From Oscillospiraceae bacterium (lineage in GTDB: Bacteria; Bacillota; Clostridia; Oscillospirales; Oscillospiraceae): a DNA stretch of 56,099 bases. The stretch lies in the NCBI GenBank assembly GCA_022800665.1, contig JAAWQS010000008.1, forward strand, positions 1 to 56,099. Reading direction: 5' to 3'. A model generated the notes under the pieces. The model was not told the DNA's origin. It worked only from the letters and a program-made list of their open reading frames with translations, and did not search any database. The position numbers and the translations under genes are program-made. Shown here in pieces: positions 50,133-56,099 of this stretch (its first letter is position 1; each line of letters begins with the position of its first letter).

Positions 50133-51146
50133 ATGAAGAATAAGGAAAAGGCGCCGAAGGCGTCCAAGAAACCAAAGAAGCAGAAGGCTCAAAAGGAAGC
50201 AAATGTTTCCAAGGAGCCATCCGAAAAGAAGAAGATTCCAAAGATTTTCCTCATCATCCTGCCGGTAATCCTCTTGCTGGCGGTGGCGTTTGTGGTGGTA
50301 TACATGGTATTCTTCCGCGCGCCCACAGCGCAGGACGAGATCGACAAGATCGTCAAGATGAGCGACATCTATAAGGTCGGCTCGGATGAGATTCCTTCTT
50401 TGGAGAGCACGCTGGAGGCCGGCGTGGTGCGGCGCACCTCTGTGGAGACCCCCATCGTGGACGAGGAGACCGGAGAGGCGGAGCTGACGGAGTTCACCTA
50501 CCGTTACCGGGAGGTAAACGAGACCCCGTCAAAGCTGGCGGAGGACTACTATGAGTTCCTTACCAGCGAGGAGCAGGGCTTTGTTGTCACGGATAAGGAG
50601 CACCATCTGGTGGAGGAGGAGCCGAATATGGATAATGTTATCGGTTCCGTGATCCTGGCGAAAGCGTCCGTAGACAGCGGCGTTGCGGCGGAAGGCGAGG
50701 ATGCCAAGGATGGCGAAGGCGGAGAGGAAGACGGCGAGGCCGCCGGCGGGGACAAAATCGTGGAGATGATTCTGGCCTGGTCGGAGTACGCAGTGGCCGT
50801 GCAGATCTCCCAGCTGGAAGGTACTATCCTGCCGCCGGTGGAGGAGCCGGACCCCTCTGAGATTCAGCGGGAGCCGCTGGCCCTGCAGGCGCAGCTGGAA
50901 TATTTCAATAATCTGGACCCGGCAAAGCTGGGCCTTCCAGGGGACTTTATGTCCGAGTACCGGGTCTATCCGGTGGACGGACTGGTCCGGGTGTCCGGTG
51001 AACCCTGCCGCGTGCTGAATGTGTATCTGCTGGACCTGCCGGCGGAGACCAATACCTTTATGGGGACCTATTATCTCAGCACCGATAACAGCAAGGTCTT
51101 TAAGTTGGATGATACTGGGACCATTGTAAGCGTGGATATGAGCTGA
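50133..51146 (+). CDS. membrane-anchored protein of unknown function downstream of the FtsA-like gene
   Basis: This 337-residue protein has a Lys-rich cytoplasmic tip (1-40), one membrane helix (about 41-64) and an outside domain (about 65-337) with an acidic Glu/Gly/Asp insert near 195-210. No family is recognised. The single-helix, inside-to-outside topology and 28-base spacing from the actin-fold gene suggest a partner that carries its signal or attachment across the membrane; this is inference. Confidence 0.7.
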   Translation: MKNKEKAPKASKKPKKQKAQKEANVSKEPSEKKKIPKIFLIILPVILLLAVAFVVVYMVFFRAPTAQDEIDKIVKMSDIYKVGSDEIPSLESTLEAGVVRRTSVETPIVDEETGEAELTEFTYRYREVNETPSKLAEDYYEFLTSEEQGFVVTDKEHHLVEEEPNMDNVIGSVILAKASVDSGVAAEGEDAKDGEGGEEDGEAAGGDKIVEMILAWSEYAVAVQISQLEGTILPPVEEPDPSEIQREPLALQAQLEYFNNLDPAKLGLPGDFMSEYRVYPVDGLVRVSGEPCRVLNVYLLDLPAETNTFMGTYYLSTDNSKVFKLDDTGTIVSVDMS

Positions 51147-51152
51147 GCTGAC

Positions 51153-51180
51153 GACCGCCGGGGGAATGCCTCCGGCGGTC
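51153..51180 (+). terminator. hairpin after the membrane-anchored gene
   Basis: GACCGCCGG (51153-51161) pairs with CCGGCGGTC (51172-51180). There is no T run, so it is a weak terminator or an RNA end-protecting hairpin. Confidence 0.5.
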
Positions 51181-51230
51181 TGGTCTTGAGGGAACCCCGC
51201 TACCTATCCACAAAATTTTCCAATGCCCCT

Positions 51231-51256
51231 TAATCTTTCTGCATACAGGACGATAA
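51231..51256 (+). promoter_or_regulatory. sigma-28-type promoter of the yjfB-like gene
   Basis: TAAT (51231-51234), a 14-base spacer and GACGATAA (51249-51256) resemble the sigma-28 consensus and the fliD promoter. It stands about 50 bases before the small gene, in an otherwise empty gap. Confidence 0.65.
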
Positions 51257-51304
51257 ATTAATAGAACGCTCTGCGTTTCGAATTTTTTTGAGAGGAGGAC
51301 GGAC

Positions 51305-51472
51305 ATGGACGGAATCTCAGCCATGAGCGCCCAGGCCTTTGCCGTGAGCTATGATATGGCTTTGCTCAAGAAGACGATGGAGAATGTCTCTGCCCAGGCT
51401 ATGGAGATGATTAACGATCTGGCGGAGGCTGTACCCGCACCCAGCGAATATAATTTCGACGTATACGGCTGA
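51305..51472 (+). CDS. YjfB-like putative motility protein (55 residues)
   Basis: The short protein begins MDGISAMSAQAFAVSYDMALLKK, contains TMENVSAQAMEMI and ends in EYNFDVYG. Length, amphipathic helix and the conserved run of Ala, Met and Gln match the YjfB motility-protein family, known from Bacillus but functionally undefined. GAGAGGAGG lies 6 bases before the ATG. It is driven by a sigma-28-type promoter, in agreement with the name. Confidence 0.75.
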   Translation: MDGISAMSAQAFAVSYDMALLKKTMENVSAQAMEMINDLAEAVPAPSEYNFDVYG

Positions 51473-51503
51473 CCGGCTGCCAGACAGAGGAGGAACATAC
51501 CAT

Positions 51504-52196
51504 ATGTTGGATATCATTGATCTGGTGAACCCCGGTTATCAGAAGGCTGTGGACACCGTGGGCAAGGCTGCGAAGGCAAGCAAAACCACGGAATTCACCG
51601 AATCCGCGGAGACGGATGCCAAAACGGACAAGAAGGATGAGACCGCGCCCAGCGGGGACACCTATGTTCCTGAGGACAAGGAAGCTGTCAAGGCAGAGCA
51701 GGAGGCGAAGACCTACAAGCCCAACATGGCTCTGGTGAAGCAGATGAAGGAGGAGCAGGCCCAGATTCAGACCCGCTTTGTCAACATGGTGCGGGACATG
51801 CTGGGTAAGCAGGGCATGACCATCGCGGAGGGCGACGGAATTTGGAAGACCTTGGCCGGCGGTAAATTCGAGGTGGACGAGGCGGCCAAGAAAGCCGCTC
51901 AGGAGGCGATTGCCGAAGACGGCTACTGGGGCGTGAAGCAGACCTCGGAGCGGATTGTAGGCTTTGCAAAGGCCCTGGTGGGCGGCAACCCTGAGAAAAT
52001 TCAGCTGATGCAGGACGCCTTTGAGAAGGGCTACGCCGCAGCGGCGAAGAAATGGGGCGGCGCACTGCCGGAGATTAGCCAGAATACCCGCAGCGCGGTT
52101 TTGGACCTCTTTGACCAGTGGAAAAAGGAAGGCCAGGAGGAACCGGACGATGGGGAGAGCGAAAAGACAGAGGAATCCGGCCAGACTGAGGAATGA
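51504..52196 (+). CDS. unknown 230-residue protein cotranscribed with the YjfB-like gene
   Basis: The N-terminal third (about 1-75) is Lys/Glu/Thr-rich and probably disordered. The C-terminal domain (about 85-205) is helical, with GYWGVKQTSERIVGFAKALVGG and GYAAAAKKWGGALPEIS-type segments and an acidic tail. There is no signal peptide or membrane helix. I recognise this pattern from unassigned proteins in clostridial genomes but cannot name a family. The gap to the YjfB-like gene is 31 bases with an AGAGGAGG site, so it belongs to the same late-class transcript. Confidence 0.72.
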   Translation: MLDIIDLVNPGYQKAVDTVGKAAKASKTTEFTESAETDAKTDKKDETAPSGDTYVPEDKEAVKAEQEAKTYKPNMALVKQMKEEQAQIQTRFVNMVRDMLGKQGMTIAEGDGIWKTLAGGKFEVDEAAKKAAQEAIAEDGYWGVKQTSERIVGFAKALVGGNPEKIQLMQDAFEKGYAAAAKKWGGALPEISQNTRSAVLDLFDQWKKEGQEEPDDGESEKTEESGQTEE

Positions 52197-52217
52197 CGCC
52201 GCTTTCCCCGCTGACTG

Positions 52218-52264
52218 CAAAAAAATACAGCGCCCCTTGCGCCGTCAGGCCCAGGGGACGCTGT
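52218..52264. terminator. bidirectional terminator
   Basis: ACAGCG (52227-52232) pairs with CGCTGT (52259-52264) and CCCCT with AGGGG inside. On the minus strand it is followed by seven T at 52219-52225, a strong terminator for the NifX-like gene. On the plus strand only GTTCTTTT follows. Confidence 0.8.
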
Positions 52265-52294
52265 GTTCTTTTGCCTGTGCGGGAAAAACAGGCG

Positions 52295-52696
52295 TCAATG
52301 GCGGCAGTCGCCGCCGTGACAGCCGTGCTTGTCCTCGCCGCAGGAAGACCCGTGCGCATGATTGTGATGGCTGCACTGCACGTCGGGATTATATTGCAGC
52401 GTTCCTGCAAGCAGAGCCGCCGCCGCTTCGTCCGCGCTGCCGGACACGCCGCCGTAGAGCTGAATCCCCGCCTCTGCCAGCGCATTCTGCGCGCCTGCGC
52501 CGATGCCGCCGCAGATGAGTACATTTACGCCGTTGGCTGTGAGGAAGCCCGCCAGTGCGCCGTGGCCGCTGCCCTGGGTATCCGCGACCTGTTCCCCGAC
52601 AATCCGGTTTTCCTCCACATCGTAGAACTTGAACTGCGCCGTGTGGCCAAAGTGCTGGAATATGCTTCCATTTTCATATGTTACTGCAATTCTCAT
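52295..52696 (-). CDS. NifX/NifB-type iron-molybdenum cofactor-binding domain protein
   Basis: The 133-residue protein has the dinitrogenase iron-molybdenum cofactor-binding fold (about 1-100): MRIAVTYENGSIFQHFGHT, VLICGGIGAGAQNAL and a following GIQLYGG. A His/Cys-rich tail (about 108-133, with CSHHNHAHG, CGEDKHGCHGGDC) could bind metal ions. Such stand-alone domains occur widely in anaerobes that do not fix nitrogen, with roles in metal-cluster handling. It is not linked to motility; it lies between the yjfB and obg units. Confidence 0.85.
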   Translation of the reverse strand: MRIAVTYENGSIFQHFGHTAQFKFYDVEENRIVGEQVADTQGSGHGALAGFLTANGVNVLICGGIGAGAQNALAEAGIQLYGGVSGSADEAAAALLAGTLQYNPDVQCSHHNHAHGSSCGEDKHGCHGGDCRH

Positions 52697-52723
52697 TGTT
52701 ACCGCCCCTTTCTGTTTGCACTC

Positions 52724-52752
52724 AGTATACTACGCTTTTCCGTCCCTGTCAA
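52724..52752 (-). promoter_or_regulatory. consensus SigA promoter of the NifX-like gene
   Basis: On the minus strand, TTGACA (52747-52752), 17 bases and TATACT (52724-52729), almost perfect, 28 bases before the ATG. Confidence 0.85.
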
Positions 52753-52785
52753 CCGTCCCCTGTGCAGGCGGGATTGATGAAATCC

Positions 52786-52814
52786 TTGCTTTTTTGGAGA
52801 AAATCGGATACAAT
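52786..52814 (+). promoter_or_regulatory. SigA-type promoter of obg
   Basis: TTGCTT (52786-52791), 17 bases and TACAAT (52809-52814), about 42 bases before the obg start. GAAAGGAAG serves as ribosome site. Confidence 0.7.
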
Positions 52815-52855
52815 ACTAACCAACAATTATTCTCTGCAAAAGAAAGGAAGCAACA

Positions 52856-54136
52856 ATGGCAACGACATTCATTGACAAAGCACGGATTACCGTCCGGGCT
52901 GGCGACGGCGGCAACGGCTGCGTCTCCTTCCACCGGGAAAAATACATCGCCGCAGGCGGTCCTGACGGCGGCGACGGCGGTACCGGCGGCCACATCATTT
53001 TGCAGGTGGACGACAACCTCTCCACCCTCATGGATTTCCGCTACAAGCGCAAATACGCGGCGGAGAAGGGCGCGGACGGCATGGGTCAGCGCAAAAGCGG
53101 TAAGGACGGCAAATCCCTTACCATCCGGGTCCCGCGGGGCACCCTGGTCCGGGACGCGGAAACCAACGAGATTATCCAGGACATGTCCGGCGATGAGCCG
53201 TATATCCTCTGCCGCGGCGGAAAGGGCGGCTGGGGCAACACCCACTTTGCCACCCCCACCCGGCAGGCCCCCCGGTTTGCCAAGAGCGGACTGCCCGGCG
53301 AGGGCCACGACGTGGTGCTGGAGCTGAAGCTGCTGGCGGATGTGGGCCTGATTGGATTCCCCAACGTGGGTAAGTCTACCCTGCTCAGCGTGGTCAGCCG
53401 GGCCAATCCCAAGATCGCCAACTACCATTTTACCACCCTCTATCCCAACCTGGGCGTGGTGTATGTGGACGAGGGCGTCAGCTTTGTGATGGCCGACATC
53501 CCCGGTATTATCGAGGGAGCCAGCGAGGGCGCGGGTCTGGGCCACGACTTCCTGCGGCATATCGACCGCTGCCGTCTGCTGGTGCATGTGGTGGACGTAT
53601 CCGGCTGCGAGGGCCGGGACCCGGTGGCCGACTTTGACGCCATTAACCAGGAGCTGCGGCAGTACAGTCCGGAGCTGGCCGGACGGCCCCAGATCGTGGC
53701 GGCGAACAAGACCGATATCATGCCCGACGATACCCTGCTCGCCGCCCTGCGGGAGCATGTGGAGGCCCTGGGCCTCCCCCTGTACACCATCTCCGCCGCC
53801 GCCCACCAGGGAACGCGGGAGCTGATCAACGCCGTTGCGGCACGGTTGGCGGAACTGCCGCCGGTGGTGGTTTACGAACCGAACTATGTCAAACGCCCGC
53901 CAAAGGTGGATATGAGCCAGCCGCTGGAGATTACCGTGGAGGACAACGTATACGCCATTGAGGGACCATGGCTCCAGCGGCTCATCTCCAACACCAATTT
54001 TGGTGACTATGAGAGCCGCAACTGGTTTGACCGGATGCTGCGGGAGAGCGGGCTGTTCGACCGCCTGGAGGCAATGGGCATTCAGGACGGCGACCTGGTC
54101 TCCATGTACAACCTGGAATTCGAGTATCAGCATTGA
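52856..54136 (+). CDS. obgE: GTPase Obg/CgtA
   Basis: Obg (426 residues) is a ribosome-associated GTPase. The Gly-rich Obg domain (about 1-158: RAGDGGNGCVSFHREKYI, GGDGGTGG) is followed by the GTPase domain: G1 GFPNVGKST (near 165), G3 DIPG, G4 NKTD. The C-terminal OCT domain (about 345-423) is present. Its own promoter and a non-motility function mark the end of the flagellar region. Typical length for Firmicutes. Confidence 0.97.
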   Translation: MATTFIDKARITVRAGDGGNGCVSFHREKYIAAGGPDGGDGGTGGHIILQVDDNLSTLMDFRYKRKYAAEKGADGMGQRKSGKDGKSLTIRVPRGTLVRDAETNEIIQDMSGDEPYILCRGGKGGWGNTHFATPTRQAPRFAKSGLPGEGHDVVLELKLLADVGLIGFPNVGKSTLLSVVSRANPKIANYHFTTLYPNLGVVYVDEGVSFVMADIPGIIEGASEGAGLGHDFLRHIDRCRLLVHVVDVSGCEGRDPVADFDAINQELRQYSPELAGRPQIVAANKTDIMPDDTLLAALREHVEALGLPLYTISAAAHQGTRELINAVAARLAELPPVVVYEPNYVKRPPKVDMSQPLEITVEDNVYAIEGPWLQRLISNTNFGDYESRNWFDRMLRESGLFDRLEAMGIQDGDLVSMYNLEFEYQH

Positions 54137-54229
54137 TGCTGTTCCCCCTATGAAAAGCGCACCGCCGTTACCAGGCAAAAATTCGGGATTCGCAGCGGAT
54201 TCGAGAGCGCATGAAGGTTCTTTTTGTTG

Positions 54230-54249
54230 CTTTTTCTTTCAAGAAAAAG
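54230..54249. repeat. palindrome CTTTTTCTT-TC-AAGAAAAAG
   Basis: CTTTTTCTT (54230-54238) and AAGAAAAAG (54241-54249) form a perfect 9-bp stem with a 2-base loop, just before the GC-rich terminator hairpin. It resembles the hairpin at 19348-19370. Confidence 0.5.
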
Positions 54250-54253
54250 TATA

Positions 54254-54288
54254 CCCCGGCGCAGCCGATGTGGGCCGCGCCGGGGTTT
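54254..54288. terminator. bidirectional terminator between obg and the SLH gene
   Basis: CCCCGGCGC (54254-54262) pairs with GCGCCGGGG (54277-54285). TTTCTCTT follows on the plus strand. On the minus strand the run TATACTTTTTC follows, so it serves both convergent genes. Confidence 0.82.
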
Positions 54289-54301
54289 CTCTTGTCCAAT
54301 T

Positions 54302-56099
54302 TTACCGGACTACCTTGTCGCCGTAACGGGCTACCATTGCAGCCACCTGGGCGCGTGTCGCGGTACCCTGGGGCTCAATCCGGCCATTGATGCCGGAGAG
54401 AATACCGTTGCTGGCCGCCCAGCGGACTGCGTTGAGCGCATATGCGCTGACACTGTCCGCATCGCTGAACCGGCTCAGGTCGCCGCCCGCGATGGGACTG
54501 CCTGCGTTGCGCCACAGCATGGTCGCCAGCTGCTCGCGGGTGATGTCGCCCATGGCATTGCTGCCGTCGGTGATGCCCCGCTCCATAGCCCACAGCATTC
54601 CCTTTTCATACCAGGTGCTGCCGGGGTTGATGTCCGTGCGGACATTGTTCATTCTGGCCATAATGGTCCAGATCATGGCGCGGCTGGTGGTGAGGTTGGG
54701 GTCAAAGCGGTTCTCGGTGGTACCGCTCATCAGGTAGTGCTTCCACATGTACTCAACGTGGTTGTAGAACCAGTCGGGACCATGCACGTCGGTGAAGGGC
54801 ATGGCGGCGGGGTTGAGCACGATGCCGGAGATGCCGGGGGTTCCCAGACCAGTGAAAATCTCATCGTGGGGATTCTGCGCGGTGTGGTCGGGTCCGGGCA
54901 GGGAGGGACGCTCTTCCTTGACGGCCTTGAAGGTCGCCTCTACCGTCACACGGTTGGAGGGCATGGTGAAGCTGTACCGGCCATCCTCCAGATCCCGCAG
55001 GGTCACGGTGCGGCCACGGACGTCGGTGACTTCCAGCGTATCCAGCTCGTATCCACTGTCGGGATGTACAGAGAGGGTTACACGTGCGCCGGACTCCGCA
55101 TAGCGGGTGTTGGCGATGACCTGGCCGTTCTCCATCTTGTCCAGGGCGATGTAATACTCTTCTCCCGATTCGCGCTCCACACCGAAAGTCAGCGTGCGGC
55201 GGCTGTTGAACAGTCTCTCAAACTCTGCATTATCAGCGGCGTTACCGTTGAAGTGCAGGACATATCTGGTGTCGTTTCTTACGATGCTGGCAAGATTGAC
55301 AGAATACTCGTTGACGTAGACATTGAAATCAGCTGCGGCAAAGCGCACACCGTACTGATTGAAGATCCAATCTACGACCTCGGCAACCAGGTTGGAAACA
55401 GGTCTGCCAATGACATCATTATGGGGGAAGTTTACCCAATCTGTAATATCGCCGTGGTCCACTGCATAAATCCGCAGGGTGATAACGCGATCAACGCTCT
55501 TATACGCGGCGGTATCATTGGGAGTGAAGCGCACGGTGACGCGGTGGGAACCCACTGCAGTGGGAACTGTACCAACAAAGGACCAAACGCCGGGAACATT
55601 GCTGGTACCGCGGATGTCACTATCCTTTACAGTGACGCCGTAGGGAACGCTGATGTCATCCACGGTTACAATGGGCGTGGTGGGATCGACAGGCGCAGCG
55701 TTGATGGTGACGGTAATGGTGGTTTCAGCCACGTTGTAGGCCGCTGTGTTGGTGGGGGTAAATCTGACCTTTACATTTTCGTGGGTGCCCACAGTGTTAG
55801 GAGCTGCATCCACAAAGGACCAGGTACCGGAAACGGTCTTGTCGCCGTCTTTAGCGGTGCCGGTGATGGTGAGGGCGTTGCCCAGAGTGACGGTGATGTC
55901 GTTAGCCGAAACAATGGGGGTGACCTTCTCCACAGGAGCGGCGTTAATGGTGACAGTGATGGAGGTCTCGACCTCGTTGTAAGCGGTTGTGTTGTCAGGG
56001 GTGAACTTGACCTTTACATTTTCGTGAGTGCCAGCAGTGTTAGGAGCCGCATCCACAAAGGACCAAGTACCGGCAACATCCTTTTCGCCGTCTTTGGCA
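54302..56099 (-). CDS. surface protein with MBG-like repeats and C-terminal SLH domains (partial)
   Basis: The visible 598 C-terminal residues lack the true start, which lies beyond 56099; the frame stays open to the window edge. From its visible N-terminal end come about 2.5 tandem repeats of about 83 residues (GTWSFVDAAPN.VGTHENVKV.FTP.NTAAYN and T.TVTINAAPV), which look like MBG/Ig-like adhesin modules. A unique domain and a Listeria-Bacteroides-like beta module (GYELDTLEVTDVRG) follow. About three SLH motifs at the end (FTDVHGPDWFYNHVEYM, WYEKGMLWAMERGITDG, YALNAVRWAASNGILSG) would bind secondary wall polymer. Confidence 0.9.
   Translation of the reverse strand, partial: AKDGEKDVAGTWSFVDAAPNTAGTHENVKVKFTPDNTTAYNEVETSITVTINAAPVEKVTPIVSANDITVTLGNALTITGTAKDGDKTVSGTWSFVDAAPNTVGTHENVKVRFTPTNTAAYNVAETTITVTINAAPVDPTTPIVTVDDISVPYGVTVKDSDIRGTSNVPGVWSFVGTVPTAVGSHRVTVRFTPNDTAAYKSVDRVITLRIYAVDHGDITDWVNFPHNDVIGRPVSNLVAEVVDWIFNQYGVRFAAADFNVYVNEYSVNLASIVRNDTRYVLHFNGNAADNAEFERLFNSRRTLTFGVERESGEEYYIALDKMENGQVIANTRYAESGARVTLSVHPDSGYELDTLEVTDVRGRTVTLRDLEDGRYSFTMPSNRVTVEATFKAVKEERPSLPGPDHTAQNPHDEIFTGLGTPGISGIVLNPAAMPFTDVHGPDWFYNHVEYMWKHYLMSGTTENRFDPNLTTSRAMIWTIMARMNNVRTDINPGSTWYEKGMLWAMERGITDGSNAMGDITREQLATMLWRNAGSPIAGGDLSRFSDADSVSAYALNAVRWAASNGILSGINGRIEPQGTATRAQVAAMVARYGDKVVR

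Noticed and set aside
52193..52777. 194-codon plus-strand frame over the NifX-like gene
   Set aside because: It starts inside the end of the previous gene, runs through a terminator, and the minus-strand gene has consensus promoter, terminator and domain.
1..56099. CRISPR arrays, tRNA or rRNA genes, insertion sequences, prophage genes
   Set aside because: None seen: no regularly spaced repeats beyond those listed, no transposase or integrase frames and no cloverleaf-like segments recognised by eye.

Overview
The window is about 56 kb of GC-rich DNA (coding GC near 58-60% by eye) carrying a nearly complete flagellar/chemotaxis locus of a Gram-positive type. Diagnostic features are FliY instead of a short FliN, CheC, CheD and CheV, the block flgM-flgN-flgK-flgL-yviE-fliW-csrA in the Bacillus order, FlbD next to motAB, and an S-layer protein with SLH domains at the edge. 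There is no outer-membrane ring (flgH/flgI) gene. Composition and layout suggest a motile Clostridia member, probably Oscillospiraceae (Oscillibacter/Intestinimonas-like). That placement is inference; no rRNA is present.

Layout. (1) 1-1983: phosphoglucomutase with its own promoter and a bidirectional terminator. (2) 1994-3419, minus strand: a PilZ/YcgR-like protein followed by a SprA-related HExxH protein. (3) 3731-10136: flgM, flgN, flgK, flgL, a DUF6470/YviE protein, fliW and csrA, closed by a terminator. (4) 10377-39780: one long gene run of about 29 kb without a clear terminator: flgB, flgC, fliE, fliF, fliG, fliH, fliI, fliJ, two tandem paralogous unknown proteins, fliK, flgD, a TIGR02530-type flagellar operon protein, flgE, flbD, motA, motB, fliM, fliY, cheY, fliO, fliP, fliQ, fliR, flhB, flhA, fliA, flgF, flgG, cheC, cheD, cheV and an EAL-HDOD protein. 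(5) 39800-41396, minus strand: a ParA ATPase and a ComFB-domain protein with a long Pro/Glu linker. (6) 41454-51146: fliD, fliS, a FliT-like chaperone, an orphan FtsE-like ATPase, a chemoreceptor, a large FtsA-like protein and a membrane-anchored unknown. (7) 51231-52196: a sigma-28-type promoter, a 55-residue YjfB-like protein and a 230-residue unknown. (8) 52218-52752, minus strand: a NifX-like protein. (9) 52786-54136: Obg GTPase. (10) 54302 to the end, minus strand: a partial SLH/MBG-repeat surface protein.

How it works together: region 4 encodes rod, MS/C ring, export gate, hook, stator and switch, then FliA. FlgM holds FliA until the hook is finished. FliA then probably reads the GACGATAA-type promoters before fliD and the yjfB-like gene. 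FliW-CsrA presumably buffers flagellin translation, but flagellin, FliL, FlhF, a classical FlhG, CheA, CheW, CheB and CheR are not in this window.

The less described material is: the ParA/ComFB pair lying where a positioning system would be expected; the FtsE-like and FtsA-like proteins inside the motility locus; the tandem paralogs between fliJ and fliK; the duplicated EIEALL motif inside FliY; and a series of strongly structured leaders in front of the paralog pair, flgE, motA, fliM and the chemoreceptor. All foldings were done by eye.
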